DNA from: Bradyrhizobium sp. 190 | Lineage (GTDB): Bacteria > Pseudomonadota > Alphaproteobacteria > Rhizobiales > Xanthobacteraceae | Reading direction: 5' to 3' | Assembly (NCBI RefSeq): GCF_023073415.1 | Contig: NZ_JADPJL010000008.1 | Coordinates: 1,024,408 to 1,088,407 of the forward strand | Length of the DNA: 64,000 nt | Part shown: piece after piece, positions 17,123 through 25,859 of the stretch | How the letters are laid out: each line of letters begins with the position of its first letter | Numbering within the stretch: the first letter of the stretch is position 1 | The notes under the pieces: generated by a model | The model's database searches: none | The model's input: the letters and a program-made list of their open reading frames with translations, nothing else | Told to the model about the DNA's origin: nothing | Translations under genes and position numbers: made by a program

Positions 17123-17569
17123 ATGCGCATCACGCCCCTCGCCCTGCTGTCCCTTTCGGTGCTGGTCGCGACGCCGGCGCGCGCAGACCTGCATATTACG
17201 CGCGATCACGGCGGGTATGTCGAGGAGTACAAGGCCAAGTACAAGCGCATCCGCGACCGCAAGCAGCGGGTGATCATCGACGGCATCTGCAATTCGGCCT
17301 GCACGCTGGTGTTCGGCATCGTGCCAATGAACAAGATCTGCGTGACGCCAAAGGCAAGCGTCGGTTTCCACCAGGCCTATTACGACAAGGCCTTCACCTT
17401 CGGCATCAAAGTCACCAGTGCGGAAGGGACGTCGGACCTGATGTCCTATTACCCGGAAACCGTGAAGGACTGGATCCGCCGCAATGGCGGGCTCACCACC
17501 GAGATGAAGAAGATCAAGAACGGCCGCGAGCTCTGGAGGATCGTCGATCCCTGCCCGGAAGAATGGTGA
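17123..17569 (+). CDS. Exported ClpP/crotonase-like hypothetical protein (COG3904-type)
   Basis: 148 residues. A signal peptide MRITPLALLSLSVLVATPARA precedes the mature start DLHITRD. The block VIIDGICNSACTLVFGIVP followed by ICVTPKASVGFHQAYY resembles periplasmic proteins with a ClpP-like fold, where the serine of 'NSAC' is in the nucleophile position and 'GxHxA' follows. It is short for a serine protease and I cannot identify the rest of a triad, so catalysis is uncertain. It lies alone; a decayed GGDEF fragment follows on the other strand. Confidence 0.65.
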   Translation: MRITPLALLSLSVLVATPARADLHITRDHGGYVEEYKAKYKRIRDRKQRVIIDGICNSACTLVFGIVPMNKICVTPKASVGFHQAYYDKAFTFGIKVTSAEGTSDLMSYYPETVKDWIRRNGGLTTEMKKIKNGRELWRIVDPCPEEW

Positions 17570-17574
17570 TCGCG

Positions 17575-17710
17575 TGTTGATCGCGCTTGCCGCCGCTTGG
17601 GCGGCGACGCGATCCCGGCCGGCCTGTTTTGCCTCATAGAGCAGTTTATCCGCGCGGGTGAGGACATCGCCTCCGGCATGGGCCAACCTTGATCTCGTCT
17701 GCCTGGCCAT
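17575..17710 (-). pseudogene. Remnant of a diguanylate cyclase (GGDEF) C-terminus
   Basis: On the minus strand the frame read down from 17710 contains HAGGDVLTRADKLLYEAKQA followed by GRDRVAA, the unmistakable end of a GGDEF domain ('..A..LL..AD.ALY.AK..GRNRV'). Nothing upstream in this or the adjacent frames supplies the catalytic GGDEF motif, a sensor domain or a start. The fragment is about 40 codons, squeezed between two intact plus-strand genes, so I read it as the residue of a deleted gene. Confidence 0.6.
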
Positions 17711-17794
17711 TCCGCTCTGCTTTGAAATCGCGCAGGTCTCCCCGCGCGATCAGTGCTTGCCGCATAGCATATGATCGGGCAACAGGGGCGGCAA

Positions 17795-18670
17795 ATGACT
17801 GCCGACTTTGAAAAAATGGCCGCGCGCGCGGCGCCGGCGATCTTCGTGGTGCTCTGGAGCACGGGCTTCATCGGCACCAAATATGTGCTGAACAGCGCCG
17901 AGCCGCTGACCTATCTCGCGATCCGCATGGCGTTTGTTGTGGGATTGATGGCGATTATCGTGGCGGTCGCGCGGCCACGCTGGCCCGATCGCATCGGCAT
18001 CGCGCACAGCGCCGTCGCCGGCATTCTGGTGCATGGAATCTATCTCGGCGGCACGGCGATCGCGATCGCGCATTCGATTCCGGCGGGGCTCTCGGCCTTG
18101 ATTCCGGGCTTGCAGCCGATCCTCACCTCGACGCTCGCAAGCCGCTGGCTCGGCGAACGCGTCACGCCGCTGCAATGGAGCGGATTGCTGCTCGGGCTCG
18201 CCGGCGTCGTGCTGATCCTGCACGACAGGCCAATGGACGGGGAGGCGGGTTGGGGCTGGCTCGCCTCGGCCATATCGCTGGTCAGCATCACGCTCGGCAC
18301 GCTTTACCAGCGCCGCTACTGCAGCGCGATCGACTGGCGCTCCGGCAATCTCGTGCAATACATCGCAGTGACGATTTTCTTCGGCCTCGGCGCATGGCTG
18401 TTCGAGACCAATGTGGTGCACTGGACCACCGAATTCATGCTGGCGCTGGCCTGGCTCGCCGTGGTGCTGTCGATCGGATCGATCGGGCTGTTGTACTGGC
18501 TGATCCGCCGCTCGGCCGCGACGTCGGTGGCGAGCCTGTTCTATCTGGTCCCGGCGGTGACGTCGCTGATGGCGTATGTGCTGTTCGGCGAGAAGCTCGA
18601 CGCGGTTTCGATTGTCGGCATGATCGCCTGTGCTGCCGCGGTGCTGGTGGTCAATCGCCGTTCAGTTTGA
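17795..18670 (+). CDS. EamA/DMT-family transporter
   Basis: 291 residues from ATG 17795, preceded by AGGGG at good spacing; an ATG at 17771 has no such site. There are ten hydrophobic segments in two EamA repeats (about residues 10-135 and 150-285). The family hallmarks are present: FVVLWSTGFIGTKYVL in TM1, an IP.GL.ALI..LQPILT block in TM3-4, and a C-terminal repeat ending FGEKLDAVSIVGMIACAAAVLVV. EamA proteins are inner-membrane exporters of metabolites such as amino acids; the substrate is unknown here. Confidence 0.88.
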   Translation: MTADFEKMAARAAPAIFVVLWSTGFIGTKYVLNSAEPLTYLAIRMAFVVGLMAIIVAVARPRWPDRIGIAHSAVAGILVHGIYLGGTAIAIAHSIPAGLSALIPGLQPILTSTLASRWLGERVTPLQWSGLLLGLAGVVLILHDRPMDGEAGWGWLASAISLVSITLGTLYQRRYCSAIDWRSGNLVQYIAVTIFFGLGAWLFETNVVHWTTEFMLALAWLAVVLSIGSIGLLYWLIRRSAATSVASLFYLVPAVTSLMAYVLFGEKLDAVSIVGMIACAAAVLVVNRRSV

Positions 18671-18801
18671 GGTAGAGTCCATGGCGCACGCACACGTATA
18701 AATTTCACATATCTCCCAATAACTTGCCGAGGGTTGTGCCCATTAAGGCGATCGTAAGCAAAACGGGTCAGATTAGGCCCGATTTTGGGGGATTTCTCGT
18801 T

Positions 18802-20538
18802 ATGACTACGCAATCCATTGGAAAGTTCTTGCCGGCGCTCAAGTTGCGGCTTGGCACCAAGGCCGTCATCTCGGCCATTCTCCTGATTGCGGTAAATACC
18901 GCGCTGGTGGTGGGGGCGGCCCATTGGTCGCTGACTAACGAATTTGGCGACAGGGCGCTGCGGGACATCGAAGTCAACCTGCGCACGCTGGGCCTGGCGT
19001 TTGCCGAGACCTACAGCGACGCCAAGATCACCCTCAAGGACGGGGCTGTCGCCCGCGCCGAAATCGCCAAGATGCCCGAGTTCAAGGACCACGCGATCGT
19101 CGATCGAGCAGTCGGCTATACCGGCGGCAACGCGACCCTGTTCGTCTATGATGACGCCAGCAACCAGTTCGTCCGCCGCACCACCAACGTCAAGAAGGAG
19201 AACGGCGACCGCGCCGTCGGCACCCAGCTCGCCCCCGACCACCCCGGACAGGCGGTGGTGCGCCGCGGCGAGGCCTATAAGGGACCGGCGACGCTGTTCG
19301 GCAAGACGTTCATGACGGCTTACTACCCGATCATGAATCCGGCCGGAAAGGTGGTCGGACTTCTCTATGTCGGCATTCCGATGGCGCACTACGAGACCAT
19401 GCTGTCGCGTGCCATCCAGAACATGGCGATCGCCGCCGGCATCGCTGCGCTGCTGGTGATGCTGCTGACCATGGTGCTGGTGCGCCGGGTGACCAAGCCG
19501 CTGACCTCGGTCACGGCTTCGCTCACCGCGATCGCCAACGGCAACGCCGATATCGAGATCGATTGCGAAGATCGCATGGACGAGATCGGCGAGATCGCGC
19601 GTACCCTCGCAGTCTTCAAGAACAACTCGGTCGAACGCCGGCGTATGCGCGACGAGCAGATCGCGGCGTCCGCCGCGGCCGTCGAGCAACGCAAAGCCGA
19701 ATTGCGCGGCTTCGTCGACGAATTCCAGACCAGCGTTGGCGGGGTCATCGACAAGGTGCACAACTCTTCCAGCGAATTCGAGCGTATCGCGCGGCAGCTC
19801 ACTGAGACCGCGCGGACCACCGCCGGGCTCTCCGGCAAGTCGGCCGGTGCTTCCGAAACCGCATCCGAGCATGTCCGCACCGCGGCGACCGCCTCGGACG
19901 AACTTTCCAGCTCGATCGCCGAAATCACCCGCCGGGTTCAGGAATCGAACGGGATCGCGGCGGACGCCGTCAAGCAGGCAGCCGCCACCGACCAGCGCAT
20001 CAACGAATTGTCGGAAGCGGGCGCCCGGATCGGCGACGTGGTGAAACTGATTACCTCGATTGCCGAGCAGACCAATCTGCTGGCGCTCAACGCCACCATC
20101 GAGGCGGCGCGGGCAGGTGACGCCGGCCGCGGCTTTGCGGTGGTGGCACAGGAGGTCAAGAGCCTCGCCGGCCAGACCGCGAAGGCGACCGAGGAGATCT
20201 CCAGCCAGATCGGCAACATGCAGCTTGCGACCGAAGAGTCGGTCAGCGCCATCAAGGCGATCGGCCAGACCATCGAACGCATCAGCGATATCGCCACCTC
20301 GATCTCGGCGGCGGTCGAGCAGCAGCGCGGCGCGACCCAGAACATCGCCCAGAGCGTTCGCGCAGCGGCGAGCGGCACGGCCGATGTCGCGGCCAACATC
20401 CGCAACGCCGCGCAGGGCGCTGACGAGACCGGCGAGACGTCGAGCCGAATGTTTGTGTCCGCACAGAATCTGTCGAGCGAGAGCCTGCACCTGAAGGCCG
20501 AGGTCGAGAAATTCCTCGACCGCGTCCGCGCCGCCTGA
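18802..20538 (+). CDS. Methyl-accepting chemotaxis protein with Cache sensor
   Basis: 578 residues from ATG 18802, with GGGGGA nine bases upstream. TM1 lies at about residues 20-42, followed by a periplasmic single-Cache-type domain ([58 protein letters not shown]). TM2 is near 205-225. A HAMP domain follows ([20 protein letters not shown]), then the cytoplasmic coiled coil with the signalling tip [20 protein letters not shown]. It should pass a periplasmic chemical signal to CheA/CheW. No C-terminal CheR pentapeptide is seen. Monocistronic. Confidence 0.93.
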   Translation: MTTQSIGKFLPALKLRLGTKAVISAILLIAVNTALVVGAAHWSLTNEFGDRALRDIEVNLRTLGLAFAETYSDAKITLKDGAVARAEIAKMPEFKDHAIVDRAVGYTGGNATLFVYDDASNQFVRRTTNVKKENGDRAVGTQLAPDHPGQAVVRRGEAYKGPATLFGKTFMTAYYPIMNPAGKVVGLLYVGIPMAHYETMLSRAIQNMAIAAGIAALLVMLLTMVLVRRVTKPLTSVTASLTAIANGNADIEIDCEDRMDEIGEIARTLAVFKNNSVERRRMRDEQIAASAAAVEQRKAELRGFVDEFQTSVGGVIDKVHNSSSEFERIARQLTETARTTAGLSGKSAGASETASEHVRTAATASDELSSSIAEITRRVQESNGIAADAVKQAAATDQRINELSEAGARIGDVVKLITSIAEQTNLLALNATIEAARAGDAGRGFAVVAQEVKSLAGQTAKATEEISSQIGNMQLATEESVSAIKAIGQTIERISDIATSISAAVEQQRGATQNIAQSVRAAASGTADVAANIRNAAQGADETGETSSRMFVSAQNLSSESLHLKAEVEKFLDRVRAA

Positions 20539-20649
20539 CGGAAGCGTCACGGCGGCGGAGCCCGCCGCCCGTGAAACCGGAAGCCTCCACGTTCGTAGTT
20601 CGCCTATACTGCGAACGATTGCTCCTCGTTTGCGGGGTGGAGGGCTTCC

Positions 20650-21045
20650 GTGAACCGATACGCCGCGCTCTATCTGGTGACGCTGTTCGTCATCGTTCCC
20701 CTTGATTTTCTATTCCTTGGCGTGGTCGCCAAGGATTTCTTCACCTCCCAGGTCGGCAACATGCTGGGCGAGATCAAGCTCGCACCCGCGGTCCTGTTCT
20801 ATCTGCTCTACGTCGTGGGTATCGTGATCTTCGTCAGCGGCGGGCAGGGCGCTACCTGGCAATCGACGCTGCTGTATGGCGCGTTGTTCGGCTTCTTTTG
20901 CTATGCGACCTTCGACCTGACCTCGCTGGCGCTGCTCAAGCATTGGAGCTGGCCGGTCGCTATCGTCGACATCGCGTGGGGCGCATTCGTGACGGCGGTC
21001 TCGTCGACCGCCGGATTGCTCGTGGCGAATTGGGTTAGCTCGTAG
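20650..21045 (+). CDS. DUF2177-family membrane protein
   Basis: 131 residues, GTG start at 20650 with a GGAGGG site just upstream. It has four membrane helices with the DUF2177 pattern: PLDFLFLG in the first helix, KLAPAVLFYLLYVVGIVIF in the second, YGALFGFFCYATFDLTSLALLKHW in the third, and VDIAWGAFVTAVSS in the last. The polar residues D, N, T/D in helices are conserved in the family, whose function is unknown. An inverted repeat begins over its stop codon and may end transcription. Confidence 0.88.
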   Translation: MNRYAALYLVTLFVIVPLDFLFLGVVAKDFFTSQVGNMLGEIKLAPAVLFYLLYVVGIVIFVSGGQGATWQSTLLYGALFGFFCYATFDLTSLALLKHWSWPVAIVDIAWGAFVTAVSSTAGLLVANWVSS

Positions 21046-21123
21046 GGTGGGCAAAGCGTAGCGTGCCCACCACTACTTGCGTCGCTCTTGATGGTGGGCA
21101 CGCTACGCTTTGCCCATCCTACG
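21041..21123. repeat. Long perfect-arm inverted repeat
   Basis: Two arms of 32 bases (21041-21072 and 21092-21123) are reverse complements with a single mismatch around a 19-base loop. The arm starts CGTAGGGTGGGCAAAGCGTA. This is one of the palindromic repeat types scattered through Bradyrhizobium genomes. It lies between convergent genes and could act as a bidirectional transcription stop, though there is no T-run. Confidence 0.85.
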
Positions 21124-21137
21124 AAGCGGCTACGCCA

Positions 21138-21797
21138 TCATTTGGGCTGCGGCACGATCCGGATGTAGGGCTTCGGCGCCTTCCAGCCGGCCGGATAGAT
21201 CGTCTTCGCCTCGTCGTCGCTGACGGAGCCCGCGATGATGACGTCCTCACCCTGTTTCCAGTCGGCGGGCGTCGCGACGCGATGCTTGGCCGTCATCTGC
21301 AGGGAGTCGATGACACGCAGGATTTCCGCGAAATTGCGCCCCGTGGTCATCGGATAGACCAGCACCAGCTTGATCTTCTTGTCCGGCCCGATGATGAAGA
21401 CGTTGCGGACGGTCTGATTGTCGGCGGGCGTGCGCGTGAGCGGATCGCCCGACGTTGAGGCCGGCAGCATGTCGTAGAGCTTGGAGACGTTGAAATCGAT
21501 ATCGCCGATCATCGGATAGTTCGGTGCGGCACCTTGCGTCTCCTTGATGTCCTCGGACCATTTCGAGTGCCTGTCGACGGGATCGACGCTCAGGCCCATC
21601 AGCTTGACGCCGCGCTTGTCGAATTCCGGCTTCAACTTCGCGAGAGCGCCGAGTTCGGTGGTGCAAACCGGCGTGAAATCCTTCGGGTGCGAGAACAAAA
21701 GCGCCCAGTCATTGCCGATCCAGTCGTGGAATTTGATCTTTCCCTCGGTGGTCTGAGCTTCGAAATCGGGGGCTACTGCGCCAATCTGGAGTGCCAT
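21138..21797 (-). CDS. Peroxiredoxin, 1-Cys (Prx6) type
   Basis: 219 residues, the length of 1-Cys peroxiredoxins, which are longer than 2-Cys AhpC. The peroxidatic cysteine is in DFTPVCTTELGAL (Cys45). The family block PNYPMIGDIDFNVSKLYDML and the Prx6-type insert with NQTVRNVFIIGPDKKIKL follow. No resolving cysteine is found in the rest of the chain. It reduces peroxides in the cytoplasm using thiol donors. A GAGGTGA site precedes the ATG, and a good promoter lies at 21844-21872. Confidence 0.93.
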   Translation of the reverse strand: MALQIGAVAPDFEAQTTEGKIKFHDWIGNDWALLFSHPKDFTPVCTTELGALAKLKPEFDKRGVKLMGLSVDPVDRHSKWSEDIKETQGAAPNYPMIGDIDFNVSKLYDMLPASTSGDPLTRTPADNQTVRNVFIIGPDKKIKLVLVYPMTTGRNFAEILRVIDSLQMTAKHRVATPADWKQGEDVIIAGSVSDDEAKTIYPAGWKAPKPYIRIVPQPK

Positions 21798-21843
21798 GGT
21801 TTCACCTCATCTCATTAAAGTTACAGGAGAATTCGTCTTCAAC

Positions 21844-21872
21844 ATTATAGGAGTGTGAAGCGGTTAAGTGAA
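21844..21872 (-). promoter_or_regulatory. Sigma-70-type promoter for the peroxiredoxin gene
   Basis: Reading the minus strand, TTCACT (21867-21872) and a perfect TATAAT (21844-21849) are separated by 17 bases. The transcription start would fall near 21837, giving a leader of about 40 bases before the peroxiredoxin ATG. No OxyR-like box was recognised around it. Confidence 0.6.
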
Positions 21873-22275
21873 CCGGTTAGCGCAAAAGGTGAGATCCTTC
21901 TCCGCAAGCCCGGAACTCCTAGCATCTTCTTTTGATCCGCGCCTCTGCGACGAAAAGAACCCGTTTGCTTCCGCATTCGACGCGGGGTGAGAGAGGTTCT
22001 AGCGCTATCTTTTTGTTTGATCGCAATGTTTTCAACGCTGTTCCGCTTTTCTGCCCTCTCTGCCCCGATATTGCCTTTTATCGCCCGCATCAGGCCGGGC
22101 CTTTTGCACCCGGGTATGCGTTGAGGGTGCCTTGGCCTGAACCGTGACCGGCATCACAGCGACCAATTGGCAACCATGTAAAAATCAGGGAATGCGAGTT
22201 TCGAATCGTTAACCGCTCGTTCATGCCCCGTATGGAAATGCTGGACCTGAAAAAAAGAAATTGAGAAGTGCAATT
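21873..22275. other. Intergenic region, no gene supported
   Basis: About 400 bases between divergent genes, A/T-richer than the flanks. No coding frame with an initiation signal is visible, and nothing else can be named apart from the promoter just to its left. Confidence 0.4.
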
Positions 22276-22863
22276 ATGCCTGCCCCAACTGCCAAAGCCG
22301 CTGAAACGTCTGCCGAAACGTCTGACGTCCCGCAACCATCCTGCCGCCGGACCGCGGCGCAGGCTCTGACTATTGTACGCGATGGCGTGATCACCGGCGA
22401 GGGCCCCACGACCAGGGGCCGTATCCATTTTTCCCGCGCGCTCGATGCTGACGACGCCGCCTGGTGCGCGCGCATCCTGACCGTCAGCGCTGTCGAGCAT
22501 CAGCCCGTGAGCCGCGCCGAGGTCGAGGCGCTGTTTGAAATCAGCGATGCCGCCGCCGAACGTACCGACGACGGACGTTTCGACGATCTGCTGGCCAAGG
22601 CGGTCGCCCATCATGCGGCGTCCGAGTCCGGACTGCCGGTGCCGCCGCGCACGGTTGCGCTGTCGCCCGACACCGACATCGAGAGCTGGGCACCGACGCA
22701 GGCTGCCAAGATCGATACCAAGGTGCTGGAATGGCTTGCCAGCCAGATGCGCGGCAAGCGCCGCATCAACCACCGCCTCACGGCGCTGGTGGCAACCCTG
22801 ATCGGCGCCGCGGCCCTGCCGCTCGCGCAACTGCCGGGCATGCTGGATATGGGGATGCTGTAG
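22276..22863 (+). CDS. Hypothetical protein with C-terminal membrane anchor
   Basis: 195 residues from ATG 22276. The first 160 residues are hydrophilic and acidic (SAVEHQPVSRAEVEALFEISD; RFDDLLAKAVAHHAA). One helix, ALVATLIGAAALPLAQL, sits near the end, and the protein finishes PGMLDMGML. This suggests a cytoplasmic domain tethered to the membrane. I do not recognise the family. A hairpin terminator follows at 22892. Confidence 0.65.
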   Translation: MPAPTAKAAETSAETSDVPQPSCRRTAAQALTIVRDGVITGEGPTTRGRIHFSRALDADDAAWCARILTVSAVEHQPVSRAEVEALFEISDAAAERTDDGRFDDLLAKAVAHHAASESGLPVPPRTVALSPDTDIESWAPTQAAKIDTKVLEWLASQMRGKRRINHRLTALVATLIGAAALPLAQLPGMLDMGML

Positions 22864-22891
22864 GTTCATCTGGCGATCACTGATCTGAGGA

Positions 22892-22922
22892 CGGCGGGAT
22901 AATTCCCCGCCGTTTTGTTTTG
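22892..22922 (+). terminator. Rho-independent terminator
   Basis: The stem CGGCGGG/CCCGCCG (22892-22898 and 22906-22912) has a seven-base loop and is followed by TTTTGTTTTGT. It ends the transcript of the gene at 22276-22863. Confidence 0.8.
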
Positions 22923-22928
22923 TAGTTT

Positions 22929-23008
22929 GTAGGATGGGTGGAGCGCAGCGATACCCATCGTCACGTGTGACGGTATTGATGGGTATCGCTTCGCTCCACC
23001 CATCCTAC
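22929..23008. repeat. Inverted repeat, second palindrome type
   Basis: Arms 22929-22959 and 22978-23008 are reverse complements over 31 bases with one mismatch. The arm begins GTAGGATGGGTGGAGCGCAG. It differs from the 21041 repeat but shares the 'GTAGG(G/A)TGGG' edge, so both belong to one loose family. A further half-copy (GGGCAAAGCGAAGCGTGCCC) lies near 23551-23570. Confidence 0.8.
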
Positions 23009-23010
23009 GA

Positions 23011-23420
23011 AGCTGAACGCGCTTGCGCATTCTCGCGACGTGATGCGCCCGAGGTTTGCTATTCACCTTGCCCCCAAAAAACAGAGGGCGCAGGGAAGAC
23101 CGGGTGCTTGCTGCACCCGCGGTCTCGCGTGCGATTTGCGCAAACAAAAGTGCACACGAGCATACAGGGCAGCGGGAGCATTCCGGCCTTCCCTGCGCAA
23201 TGGCTTTACGGCTTACTTCGTGCTCTTCCCGGAGAACGGCTCTTTTGCCTCCGTCGCCCCCGAGAAGCTTCGCTTCTCCAGGACTTAGCGCCAGCACCGC
23301 GGCGCCCGAACCACACGACTTCGCCGTACGCTTCCGGCGCGTACGTCTATCGCGCCCTCAGCGTCCACCGCATCTCACCGCACGTTCGTGACGATCGCGA
23401 GCGCCCCTCAATTGGGTGAG
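23011..23420. repeat. Dispersed Bradyrhizobium pseudo-ORF repeat element
   Basis: This stretch is recognisable from memory as a sequence that recurs in many copies in Bradyrhizobium. Its plus frame reads GAGKTGCLLHPRSRVRFAQ and then QGSGSIPAFPAQWLYGLLRA. Several overlapping frames are open, which makes annotation programs call small hypothetical genes. There is no ribosome-binding site, and the pattern is better explained as a repeated non-coding element. The copy directly follows the palindrome at 22929. Confidence 0.55.
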
Positions 23421-23646
23421 ACGCGCGGAGATATGCAGCTGATTTGGCCTGCGGTGGAAGCAGAATATTTTTGGCGCGCAATCTGGACGCACCAAATCGC
23501 ATTGAAATAGCTGGTGAAATTCGCTTTTGCGCGCAGTCCATAGATTCCATGGGCAAAGCGAAGCGTGCCCACCACCCTACGAGATGGAACTAAGTTCTTG
23601 GCATCCGGGGGTTTAATTCACGCCCCGGCATCCCCATATTGACTTC

Positions 23647-23793
23647 ATGGCACAATGGAAATCATCGACCACCCGGCAACCACCGATGACAAAGGACGAG
23701 TTGCGGCTGATGCTGGCCGAGGCTGTCCGCAATACACAATCGAGCGCGGACCCTAAGCCGAGAGGCTCGAAGGTCGAGGACGACCAGGCCTAG
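23647..23793 (+). CDS. Possible 48-residue hydrophilic protein
   Basis: An ATG at 23647 opens 48 codons to TAG at 23791-23793; an internal ATG at 23686 gives MTKDELRLMLAEAVRNTQSS. The composition, with a helical, charged first half and a Lys/Asp-rich tail, looks protein-like. No clear ribosome-binding site is seen and I know no family, so it remains doubtful. Confidence 0.35.
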   Translation: MAQWKSSTTRQPPMTKDELRLMLAEAVRNTQSSADPKPRGSKVEDDQA

Positions 23794-23914
23794 TTGGCGT
23801 CCGTCGACCAACCGTATTGAATTGCTTGCCTACCAGCCAGAAACGAACGTCAGTCGCGGCAGTGATGCCGACCCGACGGTGCTGCCTTAATCAAGAATTC
23901 AGAAGGAATAGCGG

Positions 23915-24151
23915 ATGCGGGTAGCTGCCAAGCCCACCGAACAAGAGATCATCGAGGGGCCGCAAGCGGTATCCTTCCAGATCGCGAACGGGAACGTGCG
24001 GCAGCGCTGCATTCTGCAAACCGAGCTGCCGACGAAGGCGCTGGCGCAAAAATATCTTCTCGCCAATTGGTCTGTTGTCGAAAAGATGGCACGCGACGCG
24101 CTCGCGGCGGGAAACCTTGAAGACGGCGAGATCAAACTCGTCATCGCCTGA
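23915..24151 (+). CDS. Conserved-looking small hypothetical protein
   Basis: 78 residues, ATG at 23915 preceded by AAGGAAT. The sequence runs MRVAAKPTEQEIIEGPQAVS, then RCILQTELPTKALAQKYLL and NLEDGEIKLVIA. It is cytoplasmic, with one cysteine. It precedes the wHTH-like gene at 24194 by 42 bases on the same strand, so the two are likely co-transcribed and end at the terminator at 24385. No family recognised. Confidence 0.55.
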   Translation: MRVAAKPTEQEIIEGPQAVSFQIANGNVRQRCILQTELPTKALAQKYLLANWSVVEKMARDALAAGNLEDGEIKLVIA

Positions 24152-24193
24152 GCCGTTCATCGTGAACGCCGGTTTTGGATTGCAGGAGCAGTT

Positions 24194-24373
24194 GTGCTGA
24201 AAGATCGCGAGAATATCCTGAATGCGCTCCGCGAGAAGCCGCTCAAGGCCTACCAACTCATGCGGCGTGCCAATCTTCCGAATGAGGAAGCCTGCCAATC
24301 GCTGCTTCTGAAGATGCGCGACGAAGGTTTGGTGAAATTCGATATCCACAAAGGGCTATGGCTCATCGGATAG
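24194..24373 (+). CDS. Small winged-helix-like protein
   Basis: 59 residues, GTG start at 24194 with AGGAG six bases upstream. The whole chain looks like a minimal helix-turn-helix plus wing: ENILNALREKPLKAYQLMRR (helices 1-2), EEACQSLLLKMRDEGLV (recognition-type helix), and KFDIHKGLWLIG (beta wing). It could be a tiny DNA-binding regulator, though such domains also mediate protein contacts. A strong terminator follows twelve bases after the stop. Confidence 0.6.
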   Translation: MLKDRENILNALREKPLKAYQLMRRANLPNEEACQSLLLKMRDEGLVKFDIHKGLWLIG

Positions 24374-24384
24374 TCAGATACATG

Positions 24385-24416
24385 CGGCGGGGTTATTCCC
24401 CGCCGTTTTCTGTTTT
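24385..24416 (+). terminator. Rho-independent terminator
   Basis: The eight-base-pair stem CGGCGGGG/CCCCGCCG (24385-24392, 24398-24405) with loop TTATT is followed by TTTTCTGTTTT. It closes the two-gene transcript 23915-24373. Confidence 0.85.
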
Positions 24417-24719
24417 CCGCCGTACAGGATCAGATTGCGCGGGTTGGCGTTTTGCGCGGATGCTGAGATTGCGGCTAGTGCGATCAGACCGGCGGACAGC
24501 ATACCATTGTGCGGCGTATTAGGTTCTCCCCACAAGCAGCGGTTCCGACGATCCGCCGTCGCTCCCGTTTAGTTTTGCTCTGCGACAGGATTGTTACATT
24601 GGATGGAGCCGGCCTCAAGAGTGGGCCGTGCTGGCAAGCGTCCGCGCCCGGTCAAGGGTCGGGCCGATTGGAGGAAACATCGAAGCCCCGGCGCCGTTCT
24701 CCTTGCCAGGAGGTCAGCC
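24417..24719. other. Intergenic region upstream of the CsbD-like gene
   Basis: About 300 bases, no gene supported. The promoter of the stress-type gene at 24720 should lie here; no clear consensus was found. Confidence 0.4.
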
Positions 24720-24986
24720 ATGAGCAAGTTCCAACAGAAAGCTGAAGCGCAGACCAAACAGATCATCGGGCAGATGCTCGGCGACGAGCTATTGGTGGAG
24801 GAGGGCAAAGAGCAGCAACGAGAAGCGACGGAGCCGGGACGGGGTCACCATGACGAGGGCGGCCACGACCAGGGCATCGTCCGCGATGAGCGCGGACAAG
24901 AGCAGCCTCGGGACAAGGAACGCGCGCAGCGGGTGAGCAGGGTGGACCGCGGCGGCGACCCGCCGGGAAAGAAGAAAAAGGGTTAG
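24720..24986 (+). CDS. CsbD-like small stress protein
   Basis: 88 residues with an ideal AGGAGGT site six bases before ATG 24720. The first 35 residues (KAEAQTKQIIGQMLGDELL, then VEEGKEQQREA) follow the CsbD pattern 'K.eG..K...G...GDe.l..EGK'. The rest is extremely hydrophilic, rich in Gly, His, Asp, Arg and Lys (GRGHHDEGGHDQG), and is probably disordered. CsbD-type proteins are induced by general stress in other bacteria; the biochemical role is unknown. The tail is longer than in typical CsbD (about 60 residues). Confidence 0.65.
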   Translation: MSKFQQKAEAQTKQIIGQMLGDELLVEEGKEQQREATEPGRGHHDEGGHDQGIVRDERGQEQPRDKERAQRVSRVDRGGDPPGKKKKG

Positions 24987-25180
24987 GCTGTCGCTGGGTG
25001 TGCGTACGTCGTGAGCCTCTAAAAATTAAAGTAGTCGATTGACATCTGCGGGTGCGCATAAATCAAAGGTCCGCCAACTGAGGCGGGACCGCAACCGGCG
25101 TTCTCATCACCGATAAAAGCCGAGGGCCGCGCGGCGATGTTGTGTTGTCCGCCATGCGACACAAGAAAACGAGAGAACAA

Positions 25181-25396
25181 TTAGCCCTTGGCCGGAGCTT
25201 CAGGCGCGGCCTTCTCGGGCATCACCGCCGGCCCCGCGACCAAGCGGTAAGCTGGCACCCAAGCCGTATTCCAGGTTTCCATGGTCGTACCGCACAGCAA
25301 GCATTCGAAGCTGCTTATCTGGCGTCCGGGGGCCATGGATTCCGTTCGGTTGTAAACCGCGCCGCACTGACAAGATCGGTGATGAGATTCGGACAT
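25181..25396 (-). CDS. Small zinc-ribbon-like hypothetical protein
   Basis: 71 residues. Cys9 and Cys11 (SCQCGAVYNRTES) and a CLLCGTTME pair at about 32-35 could form a zinc-binding knuckle. The C-terminus is Ala/Pro-rich (VMPEKAAPEAPAKG). It resembles uncharacterised rhizobial proteins of similar size. The start codon is poorly supported: a purine run GAAGG abuts the ATG at 25394-25396. It shares no operon with neighbours. Confidence 0.5.
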   Translation of the reverse strand: MSESHHRSCQCGAVYNRTESMAPGRQISSFECLLCGTTMETWNTAWVPAYRLVAGPAVMPEKAAPEAPAKG

Positions 25397-25495
25397 CCTT
25401 CTTTATGCGCTCGTAATTCAAAACAGGCCACTATCAATTCCAACCAAGCCGTCCGTCCGAAGGCCGACGGAAAATAGGAAATATAGGACGACACG

Positions 25496-25518
25496 AAAAA
25501 CCCGGCACGAATGCCGGG
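25496..25518 (-). terminator. Rho-independent terminator (minus strand)
   Basis: Read on the minus strand, CCCGGC-ATTCGT-GCCGGG (25518 to 25501) is followed by TTTTT (25500-25496). It is oriented to stop transcription from the small gene at 25656-25859, 138 bases upstream. Confidence 0.75.
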
Positions 25519-25655
25519 CTGATCGCAAATATATTTCAAGGGTCGGTAATGAGGATAGGAGACCAACATCCGCCTGCCGCCGTCTGCGCACAAAGGCACA
25601 CAGGAACCGGAAAATCGGGAAAATCCGGCAACCGCGACGAGCGTCGATTAAATCA

Positions 25656-25859
25656 TCAATCGGAAGATGGCCGCTTCCTCGCTTCCGCCTCTCGGGCTAG
25701 CCGCTCTGCCTTCAGACGCTCACGATTCTCGTGGAAGGATTTTTGCGCCCTTGCGTAATCAGTCACGGCATTTCCGGGTATGACCTCTCTGAACGCCTTG
25801 CGAGCTTCGCGCTCGGCCGGCGTCGTCTTTCGACGCTCAAAGGTGTGGTCTCTAATCAT
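25656..25859 (-). CDS. Small, highly charged helical protein
   Basis: 67 residues with GAGGG upstream of the ATG at 25857-25859. The sequence is almost entirely charged helix (RKTTPAEREARKAFREV; RERLKAERLAREAEARKR) and has no cysteine or membrane segment. It could bind nucleic acid or simply be disordered. No family recognised; the downstream terminator supports that this strand is transcribed. Confidence 0.5.
   Translation of the reverse strand: MIRDHTFERRKTTPAEREARKAFREVIPGNAVTDYARAQKSFHENRERLKAERLAREAEARKRPSSD

Noticed and set aside
18541..20550. 669-codon open frame on the minus strand opposite the chemoreceptor gene
   Set aside because: It mirrors the codon structure of a clearly real MCP gene; its Asp/Gly/Arg-rich composition and lack of initiation signal mark it as an antisense shadow of high-GC DNA.
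23056..23420. Several small genes in the repeat after 23011
   Set aside because: They belong to a dispersed element in which multiple frames are open; no ribosome-binding sites.
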